DNA from: Ceratotherium simum simum
Lineage: Eukaryota; Chordata; Mammalia; Perissodactyla; Rhinocerotidae
Direction of reading: 5' to 3'
Length of the DNA stretch: 64,000 bases
Assembly (NCBI RefSeq): GCF_000283155.1
Contig: NW_004454216.1
Coordinates: forward strand, 4,520,846 to 4,584,845
The position numbers and the translations under genes are program-made. Shown in pieces: positions 11,401-21,672 of the stretch. Positions within the stretch are counted from its first letter, which is position 1. Each line of letters begins with the position of its first letter. The notes under the pieces were generated by a model, which was not told the origin of the DNA, searched no databases, and saw only the letters and a list, made by a program, of their open reading frames with translations.

Positions 11401-11940
11401 TCAAGTTAGGATCAAGTATATTATGTATTAAGGATTAAGTATATCGTGTATTATAACAATTATTTAAGTGCCATAAGGAAAATTTTTTTCTAAGGGAAGG
11501 GGGTAGACTTCCAAACAACTAAAATGCAAACTGCCTGTTGGTAAATTAGGAACCCACTCTAGCCTACTTGTTTTAGGAATATTGTTATTAATTTACATCT
11601 TACAAACTCATTCTTATCTAAATATTGTATTTGAAATCCAAAAGAATATATAAATATATATACATATGCAAAATATCTCCATCTTAAATTTTCCAGTTTG
11701 GCATGAAATAATCTTTCCCATCACTCTGGCTATGGCAAGGTACAACTGCAGGAAACAGTCTCATGCCACAGACACACACAAACACCGTGAAAACCTCTGG
11801 AATGTATCTGTGGGATTCTGCTGCATCTATTTTTCCTTCCTCCAATCAGAGACGTCTAGCCTCTTTTCTGGGACCAATGAAAGGGAATACTTTCAAAAGA
11901 CCGTCTCAGGCCGCAGGACAGAACATCTAAATGAATTCAG
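11401..11940. other. No gene seen
   Basis: A 100-codon frame at 11666-11968 starts in AT-rich sequence and resembles no family I know. There is an AT-rich run at about 11645-11670. Confidence 0.45.
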
Positions 11941-11969
11941 TTTACCAGGGAGCCTTCAACTGTGTTAGG

Positions 11970-11983
11970 GCGCCCCCTAGCCG
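11970..11983 (-). promoter_or_regulatory. CTCF-like binding motif
   Basis: The plus strand reads gcgccccctagccg. Its reverse complement, cggctagggggcgc, agrees with the common vertebrate CTCF core (CCACTAGGGGGCGC) at 12 of 14 positions. It lies at the edge of a CpG-bearing patch (11970-12060) and about 650 bases before the CpG cluster at 12618. The binding inference rests on motif likeness only. Confidence 0.45.
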
Positions 11984-12617
11984 CACGGAAGCGGATTCTC
12001 ATTGCCTAAGCCGTTCAGCTGAAGGCTTTACTCAAAACACTGCATGCAAGAGCGAAGATTTTACCTCCTGTCTCCCTTGTTTACTTTTCTGAATGCACTG
12101 TTGTTATGCATTCAGCTCCGGAGGCTGGGTGAAAGTAAAGCAGCCATGGTCAGAAGAGGGTACTCAAGGTAGACAATGAAAAGGCAAATGTTACTGTGGG
12201 GATGCTTTTTAGAGATGCTTTGTGAATGTCTTACAAAGATAACATCAATTCCCCTTGTCAATATCTTTATTGTTTTTTTTTCCCCTCCGAAGGGACTGGG
12301 CTGAATGTGCTCACTTATTAAAGCACCTGGGTTTCACATCTACCCTCTGCTATTTTTACATGTACTGTCAATTCGTCCTTACGTAACCCGCAGGCGGAGG
12401 GGATGGAGGGAGTCTGACAGGAAGCCATATCAGACACACTGAAAACAGCTACCTGGCAGCTGTGGAGAGATATGTCCCAAAGGCCTTCCCACACATCAAG
12501 AGCTTCTGCCAAGCAAGAGAAGCTTTAGGAATGGGAAAATTAGCGATGTTTTAGCTTTCTCTTCCTTACCAAAGCCTACTGTTACTGTTCCTGTTGAAAA
12601 ACAGAAGACATCCCAAA

Positions 12618-12732
12618 CGGCTTCTAGCGCTGTCAAAGCTCTGCCTCCCGGGCGCTGACGTTTCCGCGTGTTTCTTCTCTCCTATTCCACAAGAGCGCTC
12701 GAGGAATTATAAAGCGCCAAACAGATGTAGCG
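12618..12732. promoter_or_regulatory. CpG cluster with TATA-like and CRE-like motifs
   Basis: Eleven CpG dinucleotides fall within about 115 bases, against a window that is CpG-poor outside young SINEs. Within it are tgacgttt at 12656-12663 (half-CRE-like), gcgctcgag near 12695-12703, and tataaag at 12708-12714. No repeat was recognised here. A small promoter or enhancer kept free of methylation is possible. It is too short to be a classical CpG island, and no gene is seen downstream on either strand. Confidence 0.35.
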
Positions 12733-12821
12733 TAATATATTGGTTAAAGTGAGCCATGAGTACTGCTGAATAGGCAGAATGGAGTCCCTGATTGTTTCTT
12801 TGAATGGAATTAAATGAAGTC

Positions 12822-13565
12822 TTTGAGTCTACAAATACTAATTCAGCACCTGGTAGGTGCAATGTATTATTCTGGGAATCAGAACATCCAAAATAATTCA
12901 GTTGCCTTCTCTGCCCTTGAGGACCTCACCGTCTAGTGGAGGAAGACACATAAGGGGATGGCAAGGCAGAGTAGGACATGGCGGGTAATATAAACAGGGT
13001 GCAATGGGAGTATTGGATGGGGAGCAACTCCTTTGCCTGTGATGGAGACTGGGTCAAGAGAGAAGCACCAGGAGCAACTTCATAGGTTGAAGAACACTTG
13101 AACAGATACTAGAAGAAGGGACAGGGTTTTAACGGGCCTGGAAAAGGGATCACAGAGCATTATGGGAAAAAGAAACTTTATGAAGAGAGAAGTGGAGATG
13201 AGATAGTTAATGGAGCCCTGTGGTGGTCTTCCATGGCTCCCATGAGAACTACATGGTTGGGGAGTTCCAGAAAGACTGACAGGAGGGGTGTGGACTGATT
13301 GGGAAAGGCCTTGAACGCCGTGTGAAGGAGTTTCCATGTATTGTCAAGGCATTGGGCACCACACAAGTATTTCTGACTGAGGAACTGGTGTTGTTAGATT
13401 GATATTGTAGTGGAAGTATGAAGCCTCTGGAGACCTGATGAGAGATGAGAGGACTGGATACAATTAGGGAGGATGGATGATGCAGCAATCAGTCCCCAAG
13501 AGAGAGGAAGAGGGTCTGAACTAGGGCATTGGTGCTGGGAACCAGAAGGGAGTGGACAGTGTGAT
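12822..13565 (+). mobile_element. Ancient interspersed repeat (family not assigned)
   Basis: Starts like the pan-mammalian 'ttcagcacctggtaggtgcaatgt...ttgaggacctcaccgtctagtgg' unit and continues with text such as 'ggccttgaacgccgtgtgaagg' and 'ggaactggtgttgttagattg' that I recognise as dispersed across mammalian genomes. Three overlapping minus-strand frames at 13080-13488 arise from it and are not genes. Confidence 0.55.
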
Positions 13566-15179
13566 TCTGCCTGAAAGTACTCGTGGTCCAGATTATTCCC
13601 CAGCTGCCCCAGAGGTGGGTTCTACCCTCACTGTGCTGCACTGTATTTAATAGCTGACAACTGTACCATTCTCTGGTTTTATGCTGGCTTTCCTTTCAAC
13701 GAAGCTCCACATAAATCCAGCTCTCCATTAGTTTCTACTCCTAGCACACTCATGATCCTCTTTCCTACTCTTCACATAACTCTATTTTATGCTGAATGAT
13801 ATAGTTACCCAGAGCAAACTAGCTCATTTTCTAGATTCAGAAATGTTAAACAAATGAACCGAAAAACACTACCACGGAATGAACTTCCCACAGTGACCAG
13901 TGTTAGAGCAAAAACAGACACAGTTGTTCTGAGATTCAGCACTTAACCCTCGGCCACCTTTGCCTCCCACTACTCTCAACCTACTGATGTCACACGTGAA
14001 TTAACAATATGCGAAACCTCTTCTGTCCTTCCACATGTATAAAGTACTTCAGAGCCATAGTGCTGAGCAACATTTAGAGAATTAATGCGTGTCTGCTGTC
14101 ATAATGCAGTGATTTTTGTCAGAATATATGTGGTAGAATGCAGATGGATTAAACACATTTACATCTCTGGAAAAATTGAGAGGCTATGTCAAAATAAAAT
14201 ATCACTGTGCATAGTTTACCTTTTAATTTTTTCTCAACCTGAGTGGTATGTCTGAATTTGAGACAGATTAGGGTTATTTATTTATACCTAATTCCAATTA
14301 GAATATATGAGATTGTCATTTCTAAAATAGATATGATTCTGTATGCACTTTACCATAGATTTGAAATTATACAAAATACTTTTTCTTCCATACCCATTTA
14401 AACAGTGCAGTAAGTGAAAACATGTTTAAGAGTCCAAAGAGAATATTTGGGGGACAGTGTTTCATTGCAGCCCTTCCTTTCATAAGCAGCAGTGTCAGCT
14501 CCACCACCAGAGAAACTGGGAAGCTGCTCCATGTGGCCAGTTCTCCCTTCTTTCATTTTGGAACATTCGGGGAATGAGAGCAGATCCCACAACGACTTAA
14601 TGCTTCCTAGGGTCTCTTTCTGCTCTGTGATTCTGTGGTTCCTGGTGGCTCCTAGAGGATCCTGGACTGAGAGCATTGATGCCACCTGGGGGCAGGTGAA
14701 AGCTTTCTGACATGTTAACGAAGGCACACACAGGACAACTGAGCAGCAGGGTGGGTAAGAGAAACTAAAATCATGGCGTTATTACTCAGCTTTTTTTTGT
14801 CATTGTTGTGTTAAATTTTCACTACTCTACGGATTGCCACTGTGGCTTAGAGAAGTGCTACTTCCTTGCGCATTTTGGAAGTCTGGTCCCAATAATTGCT
14901 CTCAGATCGCCTGGTGAGCACCCCTTCCAGAGAGGCACCTGATTTCTTTCTAGAGTTCTCTTTCTTCTGTGTTCTGGGCAGAGTTCAGAAGATCAAATCC
15001 AACCCTGCCAATTACATCTTAAGGTGACAGAGGTGCAGGGCCAGCATGAGTAGCAGGTCACTTTCTCCAATCAACAAAGAGTGAGCCCAGCTGAAGTGGA
15101 CTGCAGGCACTGGGAGCACTGAGGGGAAGTTGTGCCATGCTTTCTTTCCGGAGATTCCCCACTCTAATAGCTGCTTTTT
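13566..15179. other. No gene called
   Basis: About 1.6 kb. The opposed frames at 14398-14727 (minus) and 14492-14710 (plus) cover the same bases. Near 14600-14660, 'tctctttctgctctgtgattctgtgg' hints at a worn MIR/L2-like end. Nothing else is recognisable. Confidence 0.45.
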
Positions 15180-15620
15180 GATTTCTACAGATTAGCGCCA
15201 GCAAATTAGCATAATGACATTACCCAGACGCCTTTGCAATTGTTTTCTTTCAAAGATCGGTGTGACTGAGGTTAGAGAATGTAATGGATTAAGAAAAAGA
15301 GAGGGAAAATTACCATATTTAATATTGTTGCCACAGAAATTGACATAGTTTATGGAGCAGAGGAATATAATGTAATTTACTTCTCCTTCCCTACTGGAAA
15401 GAGAAGGGGGGCCACAGGGGAGCAGGAGATGCGAATGATGAAGCGTAGTAGTTATGGAGATGATGTAGCTGCTAAACGGGCAACCTCGCAGCACCTTGGG
15501 CTCTCAGAGGCAACAGGGAACGAAGCCAGGTCAGCTACCTGTAAAATCTACGTGTGATCAGAATAGCATTTCAGCGAAATTAAACTTGGGACGGTTCCTA
15601 GATAATAGATACATGAATGT
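15180..15620. promoter_or_regulatory. Possible conserved enhancer-like element
   Basis: Non-repeat sequence rich in homeodomain-type TAAT/ATTA cores (aaattagcataatgacatta near 15203-15222; ttaccatatttaatattg near 15310-15327). It also carries scattered CpGs (gatgcgaatgatgaagcg, aaacgggcaacctcgcagc). This texture is usual for conserved non-coding elements. Conservation is inferred, not seen. The minus-strand 100-codon frame at 15192-15494 has no recognisable domain. Confidence 0.25.
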
Positions 15621-15809
15621 GTGAGAAAAGACCTGGGTCATATGGCCTGATCTGTGGCAAGTGTAAAATCAGAACCACTGCTGGAGAACACCAGGGACAA
15701 GCACGCGAATTGCCTTGACTCTATTACACACATACCAATTGCTATAATATTGAAGAAAATATTCATAAATCCCTTTTCCTTTCGCTGTTTCATGCTTCAT
15801 CGCCTTTTT

Positions 15810-15881
15810 CCCATTTGTGGTTTATAGATGGAATGAAGAAAAAATGTAGAAGGCAGATGGCGAGGAGGGGGGATGTTTCCT
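15810..15881 (+). repeat. Diverged dispersed direct repeat, copy 1
   Basis: ccatttgtggtttatagatg at 15811-15830 starts a block ending in atgtttcct that recurs with substitutions and small gaps at 16768-16833, about 960 bases downstream in the same orientation. It matches no repeat family I recognise. A local duplication or two copies of an unnamed old repeat are both possible. Confidence 0.6.
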
Positions 15882-15929
15882 CCAGGCTGAAGTGCAGAGT
15901 GGTCAAGGGACAGGTCTTTTGCATCAGGG

Positions 15930-16060
15930 GACCGAATTAATTCCTGACTCAGTCTTTCACTAACTGTATGCCCTCAGTAAAGATTCTTAATTTCTTTTAG
16001 CTTCATCTATAGAATAGAAGTGTTTTAAATGATGGCAGGAAAGGAATATAAGTAAATTCC
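15930..16060 (+). mobile_element. MIR SINE fragment (weak)
   Basis: 'ctttcactaactgtatgccctcagtaaa' followed by 'tttcttttagcttcatctat' follows the sense MIR core order with many changes. Confidence 0.45.
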
Positions 16061-17080
16061 ACTGTCATTAAGGGGGTGGGTGTCCAAGAAAGCAAACTAA
16101 GTAGTTTGATGTTAGTTTGTTAAGGAGAGGATGATGAGATTTGGAACGAACAATCAGAATTAAATAAATCTTGATATAAGTCATGTTAGTAGATATGATA
16201 TACAGGCAAAAACATGGCAAAAGGTTTACTAAATACCATCATTGATAGAGTTTAAATCCTTGACACTAGCTTTTGTGCTTATTTTGATTTGTTCTAGAGT
16301 ACTAAAGAAACAGAAATAGAAATACCTGTAATGCAACAGTCAAAGATGAGGAGTGTGTCATCTGAGTCTTTGGGGGATGTACTTAAAAATAAATATGTAC
16401 ATAAATAAGATTAGGGAATTGAAACAAAGGATTATCGCATTAAGTCAATTACAGGAACTTGAGAAAGAAGAAGAAAATGAAGATACAGCAGATAAAATAA
16501 AGGGAAGAGAAAGTTTCCTGAGACTAGTTTGTGTTCATAACTGGCCAAGCAAATGCTTCTTTCCCATGGTTTCATCCATGGCAAAATTTGGGGAGAAAAA
16601 GGTATGAAGAAGTATCCAGGTGAAGAAAGATAATTTAGGATATGCAAAATGTTTATCTCTCTGTGTACATTTCATTAGTTATGATTAGAGAAAATGAAGC
16701 TTAATGGAAGGAACAAGAGGCAGGTCCTGGCTCTGTCTATTCCGTATGTTATCAATGGAGGTGATTCCCCATTTGTGGTTTAGAGATGGAACAAAAAACT
16801 GTGACAGACAGATGAGGGATAAGAATGTTTCCTAGACACTGTATTGCGCATAGTTGTCCTGTGGATCAAATGAGATACATGGTAAAAAATTTTTTTAAAT
16901 TATAAAGTGTTATCTAAGTATAAGACTATCTTTGTTACACTTATGGTCTCTTATAGTATTTAAGTATACTAATCATATTCATTTATTTGTTTATTCCTAT
17001 AGTTTAAGCTACACAAATTCCTAATCTGCCAACGTGGACACTGGGTGAGAGCAGAGTTGCTATAGTTGTATCATCATTCA
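16061..17080. other. No gene seen
   Basis: AT-rich unique-looking sequence. The 84-codon plus and 71-codon minus frames at 16353-16647 overlap on opposite strands with no recognisable domain. Confidence 0.45.
16768..16833 (+). repeat. Diverged dispersed direct repeat, copy 2
   Basis: Second copy of the 15810-15881 block: cccatttgtggtttagagatgg, then gacagacagatgaggg, ending aatgtttcct. Similarity fades at both ends. Confidence 0.6.
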
Positions 17081-17090
17081 AGCTAACAAT

Positions 17091-17134
17091 ATTCATGTAG
17101 ACAATATAGTCCATTCATGTCGATAATATAGACC
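17091..17134 (+). repeat. 22-bp tandem duplication
   Basis: Two adjacent 22-bp units, attcatgtagacaatatagt(cc) at 17091-17112 and attcatgtcgataatatagacc at 17113-17134, differ at three bases. Confidence 0.85.
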
Positions 17135-17699
17135 AGACAAAATCTGCCTTTTCACAGCATTCTGTAGAATTCCTTTGATAAAAATTTACAATTACACCTC
17201 AATAGCCTCAACAGACAAAAAACTTCATTCTTGGTTGTTTCTTTATTTTCTCCAGGCCTAAGAATTACATCCACTCGTAAGCGATGGACTCTCAGGATAA
17301 ATAATTAATGGTTACTTAACAAGAGTTTAGAACTTTCCTGCCTCTGTTTTGATTACATCAGGTTCACAAGGTGACTCTTTCATGAAATGTGAATGGCATT
17401 TACCCAAGAAAGCAGTGATTCATTTTTATCTGTTTTTAGAAAAGCTTTTGTTTCATTATCATGAAGTAAAAAATGGAGCCTGAAGAAAATCAAAACAAAT
17501 CTGATTTCAGAATACCTGAAGCTTTGATTAAACTATCTTAGGGATGTGAGGTCCATTTAGTACTTACATAATGTTATTTATTCATGATTTTGATTTATGT
17601 GGAACTTCCTGCGAGAGCTCTCCTGTGAAACTATCTTTGCAGAGATGGTATTCATGAATCAGCACTGAACTGTTTGCTTCTTACGCTGTAGTCTTGGGT
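17135..17699. other. No gene seen
   Basis: AT-rich unique-looking sequence without recognisable repeats or frames. Confidence 0.45.
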
Positions 17700-18670
17700 T
17701 CTTATAGCTACATCCTTAAAAGGAGACTTAAAACCCAAGGCTTGATCTTGGGCAGTGGTTGAGGATCCTGTGATACATCTAAGAAAGTGACAGGGTAGGT
17801 TTCAATGCCTGGCCAAATTCCAATTTTGGTCCCTTCTTCATATCCCCAAGGTTTCTTGAAGAACACTTTTTGGGTTAAATTGCCTTGTTCTTGTTTAGCT
17901 ACAGCTGTTAAGCAGCAGTCTCATTATGCTCTCCACGTGGTAAAATTCCTATTGAAAACTGAGAGAGAATTACAATGACATAAGGGGGCAAAAAACAAAA
18001 CAATGATGACAATGAGAGAGGCAGTAGGGATGCAATTAGAATTGTGGTAGTGAGTCTTTTAAGGCCAATGTTCAATATACACTTAGAAGGCAATAATGAC
18101 CTTGGTTATTTTTAGAAAATCTTATTTTCTTCTCCCTTGTGGATCTTACCCAAGACTCCATGGAGCAGTATGACTCTTAGCCCTGGGTAAGAAGGATCTC
18201 TCCAGGCGTCTCACGCTTTAGAGCATCCCTCCCATTAACTACATCCCTCCTCAAGTGGTGGGGGGAATCTTTGGGGATCAAAGAGATATACCTACCCAGG
18301 GCCTGTACCACCCTTTCTAGTCTATGATTCAGGTTCAGAGGACTCCAAAATTCTCTGCCCAAGTAGCCCTGAGCCTGCTTCCATGGTCTGTAAGGAATTC
18401 TTCCCTGGGTCAGTTCTTCCAATGGCACACTATACCAGCAGTGTGCACGTGCCTAGTCCAGAGGGGTGGCTGAGGTTGCAGTGTTTGCATGGAGTGTAGG
18501 TGAAGCTTGAATATGTAGCCTGGTGGGGGTGGGCGTCCACAGGGATGTGAGTCTCCTCACAGTGCTGTCTGAGCCAGGGGTGGGAAGAGACGGGAGGAAG
18601 CCTATGCTACAGGGGTCAGGGTTGGGGCCAATTTCCTTGTGACGCCATGTCCTGGTACAGAATTCCAAGA
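17700..18670 (-). other. Unexplained coding-like minus-strand patch, possibly an old retroelement
   Basis: Three minus-strand frames follow one another with little space: 18668-18453 (71 codons), 18428-18177 (83 codons) and 18093-17908 (61 codons, with a strongly hydrophobic middle). The stretch is more GC-rich than its surroundings. The order of hydrophilic frames, then a hydrophobic segment, would fit a broken retroviral-type coding region. I see no diagnostic motif, no LTR pair and no protein I can name. Chance is the main alternative. Confidence 0.2.
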
Positions 18671-19414
18671 GGTCTTAGTTTGTTTCATTTTAACCTGGCC
18701 TTACAGGTCATTACGAAGACATATTGTCAAGGTGGGAGGATAAAATATATTTTATTATCAGTTTGTTATCTTCATTCATAATGGTCAAATATTTAGACAT
18801 AAGGTGTATAGACCTTTATTTGTCTTCCTGCCCCAGGCTCTGGAAACAAAAGCTGGCCTACAATGTGGTTATACTTTCTCTTAGCACTTGCTTCTCTTTT
18901 CATTGAAAATAATCTAGGCACTGCAACACTATTAAAACGTCATCATTTCATTCCAGTGACAACTTGAAAAACAAGTTTAGTTTACCCCTGGCCAAAGTAC
19001 TAGGTTCAAGGTTTTACTAATCCTCCCCAGCAATACTAAGAATCAGAATGCTGTCCATGCCCTGTGAGCTAAGAAATTCTACATGAGCTTCTACCCATTC
19101 TTTCCTCCATGTCCTCACTACACCCCTTTCCAAACTCATCAGAGGACCCACTGAGCATGCCTATGAAATGTTCGGGAGGCAGTAAAGGCCACTGATTGTA
19201 ATGCATCGTTATTACTCTCATCTCTCAGTATCACCTCCTTACCTCAGTGACTTCCCTAAGCCATTACCAAAGGGATGTTCACACAGCCTATTCTGTGCCC
19301 AACCACAAAGTCAAACTTTTGTACATATAGTCCCCCTCTTCCTTTTCTACCTCAAACCCATCTTCCCCACAACGAAGCAGAGAATTTCCAGCTGAGATTA
19401 TCCAAGAGAAAATC
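18671..19414. other. No gene seen
   Basis: Pyrimidine-rich text at 19050-19390 has a faint L2-like texture but lacks a diagnostic end. The frames at 18724-18906 and 19201-19395 have no recognisable similarity. Confidence 0.4.
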
Positions 19415-19590
19415 AGAGTAATAGCTCACATGTACTGGGCCCTTGTGAGCAGATGTAGGCTAGTCACTATCATAATGTAGGTACAGGGATATTACTGTAT
19501 TGCAGACGAAGAAATTGAGGTCTATATAGTGTAAACAACTTTTCAAACCCAGGAATTCTGACTTCGCAGTATACTCATTTAATCACTCCA
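19415..19590 (-). mobile_element. MIR SINE, antisense
   Basis: 'aatagctcacatgtactgggcc', then 'gacgaagaaattgaggtc' and 'aacccaggaattctgactt' follow the antisense MIR order. Confidence 0.7.
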
Positions 19591-20237
19591 AAAAAACTGC
19601 CTCCAGCTATCAGACTGTTTCTACTGACTCCACCAAAATCAGCCTCTTCCTGCCATTTTTAAAAGCTATTACTCGCCCCAGGAGAACTTGAAGCCTTGCA
19701 AATGTGCAAGTAGTCATCAAGCTTCATTATTTTTATTTTCCTAGCTTCAGTATCGTCCCTTACAAACTAAATTAAAATATTCTAGCCTCTAGTTCACTAC
19801 GCATCAGATGGTCAATATTTTGGCCAAGAAATACAGTTATGGTAGATTACGCTTGGGTATCACAGGGTATGTCTGATTCTTTGTTTAATCTCTAGATTTT
19901 TGACTAAGAGGAGCCAACACTCAAAGACATGAGTAGCCACATAAGCATTCAGCATCTCATTTTTCTTTCTCACTAGTCAGAGTGTGGAAACTTATAATAC
20001 TATGTGATCCTGTTTTAATACTGGTACATAGGTTTAGATGTGTGCATGTATTTTATGTAGGGATTTATTGAAGTTTATCCATTGGCTCTTGGTAACATGA
20101 GGACAAGTGTAGTAGTGTGTGGAAAAGCACTTTACATTTTCAGTGTTTTAGAGCTTTCTTAAAACGTACTTATATCCATTTAATAACTAAGGGTGTTATA
20201 AAGGAAACTGACTATTTGATACCTTTCAGGAATTTGC

Positions 20238-20487
20238 TTTTTGTGTCTGTGTGTGTGTGAGGAATATTAGCCCTGAGCTAACAGCCGATGCAAACCCTCC
20301 TCTTTTTTGCGGAGGAAGACAGGCCCTGGGCTAACATCTGTGCCCATCTTCCTGTACTTTATATGGGATGCCGCCACAGCATGGCTTGACAAGTGGAGCA
20401 TCAGTGCACGCCCAGGATCTGAACCTGCAAACCCCGGGCCGCGGAAGCGGAGTGCGCGCACTTAACTGCTATGTCACTGGGCGAGCC
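20238..20487 (-). mobile_element. ERE SINE, antisense
   Basis: Antisense ERE of the longer, older type. It has a (TG)n tail remnant at 20241-20258, 'cctgggctaacatctgtgcc', 'ccgccacagcatggcttgac', an eroded antisense B box (ggatctgaacct), and ends at the reversed head. An 11-bp target-site duplication, caggaatttgc at 20227-20237 and 20488-20498, is perfect. Open frames at 20267-20461 and 20368-20556 are by-products. Confidence 0.92.
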
Positions 20488-20498
20488 CAGGAATTTGC

Positions 20499-21544
20499 AT
20501 TTTTAAAACTCTTTACTCGCTTCAAAGTCAAATGGGTCAAATACGTGAATGCCTAATTGAAGAAGACATGTATCTTCTACCCAAATCAAGTTGACCCTAA
20601 GAATGCCAGAAAGTTGTTCCTTGCTGTCCTAGCTGCCTTTCTAAATGCAGTCATCCTAGCCCTCGCCTCACCCACCAGTTCCCATCTAGTCATTTTCATT
20701 TCCTAGAATGCATTGGCTCAGCCTCCGACAAAGCAGCAGCTACATGCAGGGGCTATAATGCAGAGGATGTCTCACAACCCTCTGTGACAGCTCTACTAAC
20801 TTCTATTGTATGTCGATAACAGCTTCATTTGTCACGTGGCCACTGAAAGGGAACTCGTTCCTTGTTTTCAGACTGGGTGGGATGAAAGCCAAGAGCTTTC
20901 AATGCTCACTGCGGATGTTAAGATAGAATATGAATCGGCAGCTTCCAATGGCAGACAGGAAATACCAGAATGTAAATCTCCAGGGGGACCAATACAGCTT
21001 TCATCTAAAGCGGAAAGTGATGCATATGCTCTAGGGACTGGGGCTACCCTGTTTGGCTTATCTGGTTTGTAGCATAAAAGGCATAAGAACTGGCTCATAA
21101 TTGGAGGTCAACAATGGAGAGAGATGAGTGTTCTCATGTGGAGGAAGGGGGAGTCAAAGTTCAGTTAAGCTGAGGACTTTTGAAATGTCTCAGTACACCA
21201 TGAAAGGTGCCAGAGGGAAATGCCATCTGCAGTGGTTCTGATGCCGGGGACTGCTAGGAGCTGGGTATGAGCACCTATTGTCTAGGCAGTGCAAGTCCCT
21301 CCTGATGACTCGTCAGAGTGCTAAGATACTATTTACCACTGTATCCCTGAATTTCCCTGTTCCATCCTGGACCATGTTTCCTCTGGCTAGGAAACATGTC
21401 TTTGCACTAATGTTACAAACTGAGGGCCAAAGAAAGGTAAAGCTTTTCTGTGTTAGACTTTTGAGTATGCCCAGGGGCCAAGGGGCAGGGGACTTTTGAG
21501 TCCAGTCCTATTTGACAGATATACAGCTTACCTGTAAGAATGAT
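20499..21544. other. No gene called
   Basis: The 88-codon plus frame at 20806-21072 and an opposed minus frame at 20868-21098 occupy the same bases. Neither shows a recognisable domain, splice pair or poly(A) signal in a sensible place. Confidence 0.4.
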
Positions 21545-21672
21545 TACACGCAGTGTAGGATCTTTAAGGTCAGAGTGAGTGTCTTGATCATCTCCAGGCC
21601 TAGCACAGTGGCTGGCACACAATAAGGTCCATGTATATTTGTTGAATAAATGAAGGAATGAAAGACTGGTTA
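21545..21672 (+). mobile_element. L2 LINE 3' end
   Basis: Classic L2 terminus: 'gcctagcacagtggctggcacacaa', then 'tttgttgaataaatgaagg' near 21640-21658. Confidence 0.85.
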
